Below are positions 1-11,490 of a stretch of 64,000 nt of DNA, in pieces. The stretch is from Spirodela intermedia (taxonomy: Eukaryota; Streptophyta; Magnoliopsida; Alismatales; Araceae). Under the pieces are notes generated by a model. That model ran no database searches, was not told where the DNA came from, and worked only from the letters and a program-made list of their open reading frames with translations. The position numbers were made by a program, and so were the translations under genes. The DNA is taken from the NCBI GenBank assembly GCA_902729315.2, contig LR746268.1, positions 4,953,501 to 5,017,500 of the forward strand. Direction: 5' to 3'. Position 1 is the first letter of the stretch, and each line of letters opens with the position of its first letter.

Positions 1-3000
1 GGCAATCAGCCCCCCTGGTCTGCTTCCAGCGATGGTGGGGGAGACGTAGAGTCCACCAGACCACTCAGTGACTGCATCAGAAGGAGCTTCTTCAGATTTT
101 ATTTTGACCCGAAAGAATCGCTTCCCATGCATGAAGCGATCAGAAGATCATAGCTTGGAAAATCTTAGCACCAGATCCCAAGTGCAAGAATAAACTACAG
201 AATTTCAGAACAGATTCGTGGGGACTTGAGCAACTCACCAGCCACAAATTGGTGCTGTCGAAGCAGGAGGTGCGAGCATTGCAAGAGAAAGGAAGCCAGC
301 GTTGTCAGCAGAGGTGGATGGGTGGAAAGTAGGAGATGACTAAAACAAATAGCTCCAGTTCTACAAATGAATCCACAATTCATAATAAAAGAGAACAAAA
401 GCGAAAAGAAATTCACCACTTTGTTGCACTGTTCAATAAATGGCACCATTAAAATGGGTAACTAAAGGAGAAGGCTGATCCAGTTTAGGAGAGTGAGATC
501 ATTTTCCAGAAAAAGCAAAGGGATTTGAGAGAATTCACTAGAACATCTTTTTGCTTGTTCTAGTGATTAACATCTTCATGACCTAAGATTCCACCCAAAC
601 TTCTCAGAATGTGCTTGACCAGTCTGACTTTCAGATGATTGAGTTGTCTACACATGTAAACTATCAGGGGGGGAGGATCCTCCGGTGCAAGAACAAACCA
701 TGTTTTAGTGGACGATGAAGTCGTATATAAATTAAGCAGCGCTACTACTCTGTGTAACTAGGTCAGGATCGACGCTGGAACCTTTTCTCAGGAAAATCAT
801 ACGTAGATCACAATCATATGGAAAAAACAGGACAAAGAATTAGTCCCATGTAAACAGTTTTCATCAACAACTTCTTGGCTATGAGTCCCAAAAGTGAGCT
901 ACTAGTCAAGCTACAGCATCTAAATACAATTCTGAAAGAGAAAAACACCGGAAAAAAATGAATTCAAAATTATTCCATGAGATGGGGGGATTTATAAATC
1001 ATAGTAAAATTTGGATTATAAAATTTTACAAATTACTTGCATGACCAAATCAAAGCATTGTTCTCCAGAAATGCATACCTTTCTAATTTTATGGTTCCTG
1101 TACAGAACTACGCTAGTCCCCTTTGGAGCCAGCCCATACTTGTGAACATCAGTGGATATCGATGTAACTCCCCTGACAGAAAAGTCAAATGGAGGAAGAG
1201 GATACCTACGATGGAAACATTATGAAACAAACACAATATTAGATGCAATCACGGTAGTTTACCAAGAACGCAGCATCATTGCTTGCAAACAGAACGGTCA
1301 TGAGTAAAAGATGCCATGAAAGGAATCTCAAATGCCACAAAAGAAGCACGAACTGATAAAAAGAATTCCAAGAGATGGTGGAATGGAATTAAATCCAACA
1401 AGGACCATGCAACTCAAAGACAAAAGCAATTTCAGAGATGCAGTACCATCAATAATGAGGATCTTTGAGCGCCTGTGTTAAAGTCTAGAATCGAACAAGG
1501 ATGGAATCTAACTTCTCCTCTAAAACTAACACAAATCTCGGCATTTCTCGGTCAGATAAAAAAATCGCAGCACCATGAAAGCAGAAAGCATCAACGTCTT
1601 CAAGATGACTGTTGAAATAGCCATATCGTTGGCGTCATGAACAAAAAAGGATAGAAACAAGTGCAATAAATTGTCCACTCGAAGTGCAAAGCTTCATAAT
1701 CTTAGAAAAGAGAAGTTAATAACCAATGTCCCATGAAAGAGACAGCTTCAGCTTGAAATGAAAAACTCAGGCACAGCTAGAACATGGATGGTTTAAATTT
1801 TTCATGCCCGTGGAATCGTTCCCTACAGTTGACCATAGGCAGGAATAAATTCTAGAAAAAAAGAAAACATTGAGGGAACCTAGAAATCGCAGATGCTATC
1901 CAAAAACCATATGTTTACAGCTGTTTCTTAAGGGCAGCCGCCAAAGTATACAAGCACCTAAGTTTCCATTCCATTCCCCCAGAAAAATTCTACAAGTACA
2001 AACAAGAGGAAAAAATTATTGGAATTAAGACCCTAAATTTCGATAGGATTTTCAAACAGAAAACAATGGCATCCCAAGGTCGTCTCACCTGCTTTTAGTT
2101 ACTATTCTGTTCCTAGACGACCAAAAAGCCAGCAAGGTTAATACAGAAAGGGCATTGCGTGTTAAGTCGCCTAAGAAAACAGGTTCAATTCAAACCTGAT
2201 ACATAAAAATCCATGTAAGTTGACACACCCAGGTTCAGCCAATAATAACACATGGTCGCTTGTATGTGATAGTTTAGCAAAATAATACTTCGCATGACCA
2301 ATACTTTGTTCTTAAATGAAATGAAGTTTGCACGAGACTTTCTAACAAGTGGATGCAGAATGTCAAGGGATTATCTCGTATAAATAGCGGGACTTACATC
2401 CAAATAAATCAATATATAACTTGCTTCTTGTAAAACAGTGTTAATTTTAAATTAAGCTTGCAAATTGATGGATTGTTTTGCTTGAACCTACCCAAGCTTT
2501 CGTGCAAAGGGCAATACAAAACCTCCGAGGCAAAGATCAACATGCAAGCAAATGCCATACTTATAAGCCAATCCACCAAGTTCCTGTGAACAACAAGGAC
2601 GTCAGAGAGACTCGAAACATTACAAGAGAGAAAAGGGAAAAGAAGAAGCCACAAACACCAGTGCCTCGGTTTTGAAACTATATGACAAAGGTATCAGCCA
2701 GAGGTTCGTCACCTACTTCAATAGGATCAATAACGCCATGAGGAAAACCTGGTGCGGAACCGACAATCTGAAAAAAATAAAAATAAAACCAGTTTAGCAG
2801 GTTAGTTTACTGCTCTATACATGAATTTTTCTGCAAAAAAAGTGGGCATTAAATATCTGTGGAAGATATCGTTTTCAGTGATGCTAACTAAGCTCTCTAC
2901 CAAGGATGCACCAAATCATGACATTTTTACATATGCACGAAGCAATGGACGATGAAGGTCAAAAAGATTCGTGTCAGCCCATCTACAAGGCAGTGTATTG

Positions 3001-5804
3001 TGTATTTAGCTATGGTATCAACGTCTCACTATCCTTTTTCAGTTTTAGATCTCAATCCTTGACCAAGAACAGATAAATCATCCATCTCTCAGTAGATGCA
3101 GCATTTGTGAGGACGGTTCAAGTGATCCGTATTTGTTGTCAACAGTAAATTTTATCAACCATTTAGATAAAAAGGTTCAATATAGCTCAGTACACTTCCT
3201 CAGGTGTGCAGTAAACGTGTTAGAAAAAAAGGCTGCCAGTTTCATAAAATCAGAGGCAGCTATTCACAAAGAGTCAGAAAGAAAGACGAGCACCAATGAA
3301 TGGGGAAACTTGTAATTCACGCGCATAAAGATTCCCATATCTCTAAAACCTCCCCCTAGAACACAAAATAAAAATAAAAATAAATACCAAAAATGTGTTT
3401 TTGTTAACATATCGCCTGATCTCTTTCACATCTGCTTGAAAATCCTTATTTACACGGACACGCCAAATCTTAATTCTGAAATATTGGGCAGCCTTGTCAT
3501 AAGCAGAATGAGCAGACTCAGGGATTATCCTGCAACAAGAAGGAACAAAGAAAATTAAAGAGCTGCAAGCAGTAAAGCAGAAGCAAGAAAAGAATGTTTA
3601 CAAAGATCACAACCCACATTTCAGGGTTTGATATTCCTTTCTTCATCCTCATGTAATCACGTGAAGATTTTACAGCTAGAAGTATACTCTCAGTTCCTCC
3701 AGATGTCATGTTGCCACATATTTGACCTCCAGAACTCTTCTCTTTACTGCCAAGGAGTGCTGCAGTCATGGCAACAACTTCTGCCTCATATCGTGCCACA
3801 CTTTGGAATATATCCTGGTGCAATGGATTTGTATGTGAAAACCTGAAATAAGACCATGATTATAAACTGTAAGAGAGACTAGTTTATCAATATCCCTTGG
3901 AAAAACTAGAACCGAACAAATATGGCAGAGAACTGGTTAACCATAGCAAATTGGCGTGGACTCTGGGTTCGCAAGTCAACCATAAGTATATTTTATAAGA
4001 CAATGCATCTTTTTATATGTATTCTCAGGACAACTCTATCATATATTAGTGAGGAGCATACAAGACGCTGTAGCTGAAACAGCCCAAACCCAAGAAAATG
4101 GAGAAACCTTGGTAGGATTATGGTGATATAACTTGCCTTCTGTTATGACATACGTGCCATGGAAAGGAAGGTCAGCACTCGGGAGAAACTTCAGGAGACT
4201 GTCACAGATCGGACGTCTCAGATGAGAATGACAGAGGAATATAAACAGAGCTCAAAGGAACGGAATAAAGGGGACAGAAAGTACAGACAAGGAGAGGCAG
4301 GTTATCCTCTCCTTCCTCTCTATTTTGATAGAACCGTCATTCTGACATTCTATCAACACTATACAGTCCAAAGTTGTAAAATCAATGTTGTTGACTTTCT
4401 TTCCCCTGATTCGTTTCGATCTGATTCTTCCAAAGCAGATCGTATCACATTCCCAAGCGAAAAGTCAAACTGATATTTCCAAATGGCGTTCCAAATAAAA
4501 TAAATGAAGGAAATAATCTCCCATTGAGCTTCTTAAAACTGATATGAAGAAAATCTTTGCGGAGCATTTGGTAGTCAAAAAAAACAATGAACTGTTTACT
4601 TGTTAAAACAATGAAAGAGTCTAATGATAATCATAGCAGAACCCAACAGGACATCCCGTCAAACAAGCATTTACACAGATGTTTGCCCACATGAAAAAAA
4701 GGAAGAAGAAAACTGTCTTTTGATCCTGATGCAACAAAGATGCAGCATTTACATCTAACACGCCAAAAATTAGGACCTCTTAGGGGGATGTTGAGTTCTG
4801 GCTCTCTCTCATAAGGTTGCCAGCAAATGTTTCACAGCAGAGATGACAAAGAGACATATTTCCAGCAAATGTGAGAGGACTCATTCTCTATCTTTCCGCT
4901 ATTATTTCCTTCATTATTCCGTGAACAAACAAATTAGTAGAAAATGCCCACAAATCAGTTCCAGACTGTCATCTGCTTCATGTGAAGCTAAATTGAAAGG
5001 AAGAAGAGAGAAAAGCCAGACTTAAACCGGCACATTGAAGTAAATTAAAAATGTCACCACGGCATTTCTGAAAGAATTAACTGATTACCCAGCCAAGAAA
5101 TGCAAAACTTTTGTAAAGATCGAAGCAGAGAGCTGAAACTATCCATGCTCCATGTTCACTTTCCATGAATTTTACATGCCGTACTCCAAGCTTTGGAAAA
5201 TTAAGAAAAGCTTAGTCTGCCACTCACATTGAATATGCCTCATTGATCAGGTTAAAGTGGCCCTCGCACTCACTCCCACCAATGTAACTGCAACACGGCA
5301 TAAAGGAGCACAATATTATCGCCAGAATTTTTCAAGAAAAATCTATCATATTGATTTATTTTTAATATGAATATCAATTACAAACAGGAGGATCCACGTA
5401 CACGGTACCAGAGCATTTTCCCTGCCACATCACATCCTTTCTTTTATCTTCGTGTAGCTTCTCTAAGACAGCTTCTCCGAGCCCAGCACCTGGCAACTCC
5501 GTTCTCCAACTATCCTTCTTTGATTTATCCCCGGACTGTAATTTGTCCACGACCTGATGAGACGCCACAAGAACACAAAGTATCGCCAAGTAAGCTGCCA
5601 AGTTGAATCTACTACAAATCCCAAATGCATGATATATATCCAGCAGCAAAAAGATAAGATGAGGGTTGCAAAGTGCCTAAGGTAGTGATTGAGTGCTATA
5701 TTTTTTATTAAAAAAAGGCATAAAAGACTCCTGTTTCTGGTGTGAATTTATCTGACATCACATGGCTAAGGAAAGACTCCGCACCACACCAACAGAGAGA
5801 ACAT

Positions 5805-5859
<55 letters not shown>

Positions 5860-6794
5860 GCATTTTTTTGAAGAAACACACTGAAAAGTTACTTGAAAGG
5901 TTCAGGGTTCGGACTAAAACAGCAAGAGTTCTTCCGTCTATCTGATCATCGCCTTTAGGGTTCATGGCTTAGACAGGGGCAGAAAAACGAGAAAAGAAAC
6001 TGAACGTTGACGTCAGACAGATATCTGAAAGAATTTAATGCGAGGATTCCGTTGGAAACCAAGCGAATTTAATGCCAGAACCTCATGTAGGACATTGAAA
6101 TGGCCGCGGGAGTGAATGCACCCACAAACCTATGACTGGTAATATTATAATATAAGCGAAGCCTGCTAACGCAAACAGTCGAAATCTGAATTTCCTGCCC
6201 GATCGTAGAGAGCTAAGACCTCCTCCAGAGGATCTGCGGCGGAGGAATTCTCGACTGAGAAAATGTGGGCTCCGCGCAGGAGCGCGAGGGGCCGTGCTAC
6301 AAGGATGCCCTTGCGGATGGCGTGCCTTCCGAGCCCACTCCGCACAGAAACCTAGCGAGTTCTTGTCTATGGGTTGGGTGCATGGCTTCTGGGTACAAAT
6401 TTCCGTCCCGATTAGGAGAAATAAAGCGTTATAACTTGCAAAGGCAAGACAAACCTTCTTCTTCTCTGCCTCCATATAGGATTTGACGCCGGGAATCAGC
6501 CTGCAGGGCCACCGAGACGCAGCACAGTCAGTGACACAGTGACCAGAAGAGAGAGGAGGGATAATCGAAGAATAGACACAGGGAAAAGGGTGGGTGGGTG
6601 TCCTACTTGACGAGGGCCATGATGAAGCCGAGAGCGGCGGCCTTGGCGCCCTTCTCCCCCACCATCGAAAGCAGGGATTGGACTACCCAGGCGACCAGCA
6701 GCGCCAACAGAGGGCCAGCGACGAGGACGAGGGGCTCGTAACGGGAGAGCGAGGCGTTGGCGGCGGCCCTGAGGTCGGCGACGTACCCTTCCAT
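1..6794 (-). CDS. SPL (DPL1): Sphingosine-1-phosphate lyase, 3'-truncated by window edge
   Basis: PLP-dependent lyase that cleaves phosphorylated long-chain bases in the ER membrane, the last step of sphingolipid breakdown. Exons traced by splice sites and continuous homology (minus strand): 6607-6794, 6455-6500, 5402-5553, 5228-5287, 3618-3842, 3388-3529, 2717-2767, 2492-2583, 1079-1205, 239-254 and 1-71. All phases join without a frame break and give 390 codons; the family is about 540 residues, so roughly 150 C-terminal residues lie beyond base 1. Exon 1 carries the N-terminal membrane helix (residues about 20-45). Exon 5 carries the [10 protein letters not shown] cofactor-binding motif. 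Exon 8 has HVDLCLGGF. Exon 9 has [11 protein letters not shown] with the PLP-binding lysine. The start is the first ATG in frame, followed by a hydrophobic segment as in the family. Exon-intron joins were inferred by eye against remembered family sequence; the identity is very secure. Confidence 0.95.
239..254 (-). other. SPL (DPL1): 16-nt microexon of the sphingosine-1-phosphate lyase gene
   Basis: The exon ending at 1079 stops after IRK, and the exon starting at 71 begins inside the valine of VTEWSGG. The intervening conserved residues HQFVA plus the first base of V are found only here, as 16 nt flanked by an acag acceptor and a GTGAGT donor on the minus strand. Phase 0 on entry and phase 1 on exit agree with both neighbours. 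Confidence 0.85.
5808..5856. repeat. (GA)n microsatellite
   Basis: Uninterrupted GA dinucleotide run of about 24 units inside an intron of the sphingosine-1-phosphate lyase gene. It is CT on the transcribed strand. Confidence 0.98.
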
Positions 6795-7676
6795 GGCGAG
6801 ACCGACGACGAACTGAATCGGATCGGAACGGATGGAAGAGAGGCTGGATAGCGTTCAAAGTGGAGGGGGGGCCACGAAGAAGATAATCGAGCTCCTTCCT
6901 GTCAAAGCTGCGGTCTTGTCCTCCAGTATAAGGGACACAGACCCTTTTCTTCCTTGGGTATGTGGTTACCAGTCACTGTACCACGGCCTGGCCGCCGCCG
7001 CTGCCGCCGCAAGCCGCAATCCTGGAATTCTTCATCGTCCCGTTGCCTTCCAGGCCTACTCTTCCGGTCTCCATTGTCGTGCGCGGACTGGGCCCCACGT
7101 TGACCATCCTCTCAAGGGGAGAGCAGCTCAGATCGCAGCGGCTGCTGGGTTCTCATGCTGCCACGACCCCCATCTTCCTGCGCGCCGGGACAACCTCCAC
7201 GCTCCGTCTCTGTCCCTGCTTCTCTCTTAGTCCTGTCTAGTGGTTGATTCGGGCCTGAACAGAAGTTGGACGTTCTTCAGGCCTGTCCAGCCTGCGTCTC
7301 AAGTGGGTCCACCTCTTGTCGAAGTCAACACATTCAAAAAATTCCATTTTTGTTGTGTGTGGGTGGAGGGGCGTTGCTTCTCCTTTTAGTCTTCCTGTCT
7401 GGAGCCCCATGCCCGTAGATTCCGGGGCCCTTAGATCCTACGCAACTTGGAGAGTTCACATTTTGAGAGAGATGAGGAAGCTACAGTAGTCAACAGGATG
7501 CTAATTTGGGTCCGTATTTTGAGAAAATATCAAAACTTTGACTTGGGCCGAGTCAAGGCTTCACCGAGCTTGCAAATTCAGGTGGGAGGGTTACTCGCCG
7601 TGGCAAAAATGAGAAAATTTGAGTACTATGATATTAGATAACTCCGAAGAGCGAATAAAATCAATGGATATACCTC

Positions 7677-7677
<1 letters not shown>

Positions 7678-7728
<51 letters not shown>
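7678..7728. repeat. (GA)n microsatellite
   Basis: About 25 perfect GA units upstream of the arabinomutase gene. Confidence 0.98.
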
Positions 7729-7732
<4 letters not shown>

Positions 7733-7994
7733 TGGCTTGGTCTTCTATTTCTAAAGAATCTTTGGCTCGTTTTATGGCTTCTAAGAAAGTTCACGTACCT
7801 CCCAAGCCAAACACATGGCCCACGCTCTCTCTCGAAGCCATGCACAAGAACGAATATCGTCTTTACGAGGTGGTGTTCCGCTGTGAATGAGCTGGCCTCC
7901 ATAGCCTCTCCCTTTAATGAACTAACAACTCCTGCCCTTGTGGAGCTCGGCCTTCAGCTCCCTCCCTCACCTGCTACTACCACTAGTACCCAAG

Positions 7995-8033
<39 letters not shown>
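7995..8033. repeat. (CT)n microsatellite
   Basis: CT run with one CG interruption near its start. Confidence 0.95.
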
Positions 8034-8037
<4 letters not shown>

Positions 8038-8312
8038 ATGCATCTCTTACTAGTGACCTAAAATGAGAGGTTAGTTGGAACGTCAGAAGAGAAACGCGTT
8101 GAAGAAGCGGGCCAGTGGGGTCGCCGTGAAGAGATGACGAGTGGGAGGAGAGTTGATCCCGCCCTTCTTTAGCTAACTGCCCGCCGGTTGCATGGCAGAT
8201 ACAGGTCCTTCTCAAGATGGCACCTTCTTCGCACGGGGAATTGATCGGCCCGAATGGGTCAACCCCTCTTCGTCCATCGTGTGATCGACGGCCCAAAATA
8301 AACGCATTCCTC

Positions 8313-8315
<3 letters not shown>

Positions 8316-8349
<34 letters not shown>
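8316..8349. repeat. (CT)n microsatellite near the arabinomutase promoter
   Basis: Perfect CT run followed by TAGGGTTTTG. CT-rich stretches are common in plant core promoters and 5' leaders; a regulatory role here is inference only. Confidence 0.95.
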
Positions 8350-8350
<1 letters not shown>

Positions 8351-8807
8351 GGGTTTTGACTTCGTTGCCTTCGCCCCTCGTGTCTCCACGTGGCTGGGTC
8401 CCACTAGCTGGTGTAGTAAGCTGGCACGGCGGACCGTGGCACTAATTGTTTTACCAAAACTCGATCCACCGATCTGACGGCTGTTAGAAGGCATCTTTAA
8501 ATCGGATTCAGCCAACGTGTCCGAACGGCCGTTTACTCTGCGGTTTACAGGAAAAGAGGAGGTAACGCGCTCTTGCTGGGAGCTGGGCCCTTTCCCGAGC
8601 CCCGCGGACCTTCGTCCGATCTGGAGAATCCAACGGCTGTGAAAGCTGGCGCACCCGGTCATCGGATGATAAAATGGAGACTGCGGAGTTGTCTTCCTCC
8701 TCGGTCTCTGCTCTCTCCTCTCTGCCGGGTTCGTCGTCCCAGATCGAGTTCGTAGATCTCCCTCGCGGGCCTGCGGGGCTTCACTCGATCTCTCCTTGTC
8801 CGAGCAG

Positions 8808-10383
8808 ATGGCGGGGCTTCAGCATGGCGGGGGAGTGCCGGCGGTGCCGGTGTCGCCGCCGCTCAAGGACGAGCTCGACATCGTGATCCCGACGATCCGT
8901 AACCTGGACTTCCTGGAGATGTGGCGGCCGTTCTTCCAGGCCTACCACCTGATCATCGTGCAGGATGGGGATCCCACGAAGACGATCCGGGTGCCGGAGG
9001 GATTCGACTACGAGCTTTACAACAGGAACGACATCAACCGCATCCTCGGCCCCAAGGCCTCCTGCATCTCCTTCAAGGACTCCGCCTGCCGCTGCTTCGG
9101 CTTCATGGTCTCCAAGAAGAAGTACATCTTCACCATCGACGACGACTGTTTCGTAAGATCCTCCAAACCCCCGCCCCGTTATACTCTCCCTCCCTCTCAT
9201 CGCTCTGCTTCCCCTCCGATCCGACCGCTCTCTGCCTCCGCTTTCGAATTCTCTTGAGAATTGGGGATCTGGGGGAGTTTGTCGACTAATCATGCCCCAT
9301 TCATCACTAGCCCTTCCCGTCGTCGACGCTGGCGGCCGGGATCTGATGGCGCCAAGTTCATAATCCATATCGCGGCCCAAAATTTGATTTGATCTTGCTC
9401 TGTTGTCCTCGCTCCACTCTCTCTCATCCTGATTTCCGTCGGCGGCGCGCGTCAATGGCAGGTGGCGAAGAACCCTACCGGCGAGGACATCAACGCCCTG
9501 GCGCAGCACATCGAAAACCTGCTGACGCCGTCGACACCCTTCTTCTTCAACACGCTCTACGATCCCTACCGCAAGGGCGCCGACTTCGTCCGCGGGTACC
9601 CGTTCAGCATGAGGGAGGGCGCTCCGACGGCAATCTCTCACGGCCTCTGGCTGAACATCCCGGACTATGATGCGCCCACTCAGCTCGTCAAGCCCCTGGA
9701 GCGCAACACCCGATACGTGGACGCGGTGCTGACCATCCCCAAGGGCACCCTCTTCCCCATGTGCGGCATGAACCTCGGTTTCAACAGGGAGCTCATCGGC
9801 CCTGCCATGTACTTCGGCCTCATGGGCGACGGCCAGCCCATCGGTCGCTACGACGACATGTGGGCCGGCTGGTGCTGCAAGGTAAGATCTATCCAGAACA
9901 CGGAGATGGGAGAGATGGGAGAGAGGGAGAGATTTCTGCTGATTTCGCCATTGATGCGTGATTTTGAGGAGTGACATGGGACTTGGCTGGGAAATGCAGG
10001 TGATCTGCGACCACCTGGGGCTGGGGGTGAAGACTGGGCTGCCGTACATCTTCCACAGCAAGGCCAGCAACCCCTTCGTGAACCTGAGGAAGGAGTACAA
10101 GGGAATCTACTGGCAGGAGGACATCATCCCCTTCTTCCAGTCTGTGGTGCTCCCCAAGGAGTGCACCACCGTCCAGGCATGCTACATTGAGCTCAGCAAG
10201 CTCGTAAAGGAGAAGCTCGGCCCAATTGACCCCTACTTCTCCAAGCTCTCCGAAGCCATGGTCACCTGGATCGAGTCCTGGGACGAGCTCAACCCCCGAA
10301 AGGGCTCGGAAGCCCCAGGCAAGGTCGCCATCCCCGCCCCTGCCAAGGCCTCAGTAGTCAACGGCACGCCGGCGAAGAAATAG
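8808..10383 (+). CDS. UAM (RGP): UDP-arabinopyranose mutase / reversibly glycosylated polypeptide
   Basis: Interconverts UDP-arabinopyranose and UDP-arabinofuranose on the cytosolic face of the Golgi, supplying arabinofuranose for arabinoxylan, pectin and arabinogalactan proteins. Three exons: 8808-9152, 9462-9881 and 10000-10383, all phase 0, giving 382 aa; family members are usually about 350-365 aa. Visible marks are the N-terminal [12 protein letters not shown], the IDDDCF acidic motif at the end of exon 1, [14 protein letters not shown] (region of the reversibly glycosylated arginine), and [10 protein letters not shown] closing exon 2. The tail after WDELNP is a low-complexity Ala/Pro/Lys stretch, typical of class 1 members. 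The ATG at 8808 is the first in frame and matches the family N terminus. An aataaaataag signal sits at about 10454. Exons are strongly GC-rich at third codon positions, unlike the intergenic DNA. It is a complete gene with no sign of damage. Confidence 0.96.
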
Positions 10384-10484
10384 CCTGCCATTACCCGCCC
10401 CGTGGTTCTTCTTCTACATCCATGCTGATCCCGTCGTCTGATTCCGGGGGCTAATAAAATAAGCATGAATCCCATTTATCTTGT

Positions 10485-10785
10485 TTTTGTAGTCTACCTC
10501 GTTCGTCCAATAGAGCAGGTTCCCCTTGAACGGATCTAATTGCTTCATTTCCAAAACTTTTGTGCGGAAAAAAATATGATTTTTTTCCATCTGAGGAAAG
10601 TGCCCGAATTTAATCTGAATTTCAGTAGTGTTGGTCTTACTTTTGTAGTCTATCTCGTTCTCCAGTGCAGCAGGCTCCCTTTCAACGGATCTAGTTGCTT
10701 CATTTCAAAGATTTTGTGCGGAAAAAAATATGATTTTTTGCAATGCGAGGAAAATGTGCGAGTTTAATCTGAATTTCAATTGTGT
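10485..10785. repeat. Imperfect tandem duplication, period about 155 bp
   Basis: Two copies lie just downstream of the arabinomutase gene. Copy 1 starts at the tttttgtagtctacctcgtt stretch near 10486 and copy 2 at the similar stretch near 10641. They share the tgtgcggaaaaaaatatgat block and the ttaatctgaatttca block at offsets of 156 and 154 bp. Copies differ by scattered substitutions and small indels. There is no coding potential that I trust. Confidence 0.85.
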
Positions 10786-11080
10786 GGGCCGAGCTCTTCC
10801 GGTCGGATTTATTGATCGAGATCAGCCATCCAAGTTGACCGATGATGTAATTGTTTTAGTTGACTTTTTGGGCAGCGGGACCTGTTCAATTGTTATTTGT
10901 TCTCTGGACCATTTTCACCATTTTAATTTATTTCGAAGGTAATGGTACCGTACTAAAATCAACACTCTAATACGCATTTATGTAAGTAATTTGCTCAAAT
11001 TATGACAATTAACTGAAGAATCTGGTCGACAAACTCAGCAGAACCGGTGGTTGCAATCTCATTTATAGAATATATATATC
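10786..11080. other. Unassigned intergenic stretch
   Basis: AT-leaning spacer; nothing recognisable. Confidence 0.5.
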
Positions 11081-11245
11081 TCTCTCTCTCTCCCTCTCCC
11101 TCTCCTTCTCCCTCTCTCTCTCCCTCTCCCTCTCCTTCTCCCTCTCTCTCTCCCTCTCCCTCTCTCTCTCCCTCTCCCGCTCTCCCTCTCCCTCTCCCTC
11201 TCTCACTCTCCATCTCTCCCTCTCTCTCTCCCTCTCCCTCTCTCA

Positions 11246-11339
<94 letters not shown>

Positions 11340-11390
11340 TCTCTCTCTCTCTCGCTCTCTCTCTCGCTCTCTCTCTCGCTCTCTCTCTCG

Positions 11391-11421
<31 letters not shown>

Positions 11422-11490
11422 CCTCTCCCTCTCTCCCTCTCTCCTTCTCTCCTTCTCTCCTTCTCTCCCTCTCTCCTTCTCTCCGTCTCA
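11081..11490. repeat. Compound pyrimidine microsatellite/minisatellite
   Basis: About 400 bp of almost pure pyrimidine on the plus strand. It starts as CCCTCTCTCTCT and CCTTCT blocks, passes through a pure CT core (about 11252-11335), then a periodic CTCTCTCTCG array (about 11353-11405), and ends in CTCTCCTT repeats. Both strands translate as long Ser/Leu/Pro or Glu/Arg frames that are not genes. Such homopurine-homopyrimidine mirror repeats can form triplex DNA (general knowledge). Confidence 0.97.

Larger units (their letters stand above)
6795..8807. other. Intergenic region between two divergent genes
   Basis: Head-to-head spacer between the lyase (minus) and the arabinomutase (plus), about 2 kb, so it must hold both promoters and 5' leaders. 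It contains three dinucleotide tracts, at 7678-7728 (GA), 7995-8033 (CT) and 8316-8349 (CT). The last lies about 460 bp before the mutase start and may be in its promoter or leader. Open frames here are mostly translations of the repeats. I see no further gene. Confidence 0.6.

Noticed and set aside
5742-5965. Open frames with Arg-Glu or Ser-Leu runs around the GA repeat
   Set aside because: They are translations of the dinucleotide repeat within a lyase intron.
8781-10100. 439-codon minus-strand open frame
   Set aside because: It is antisense to the arabinomutase exons and runs through its introns; it arises from the GC-rich codon bias of the real gene.
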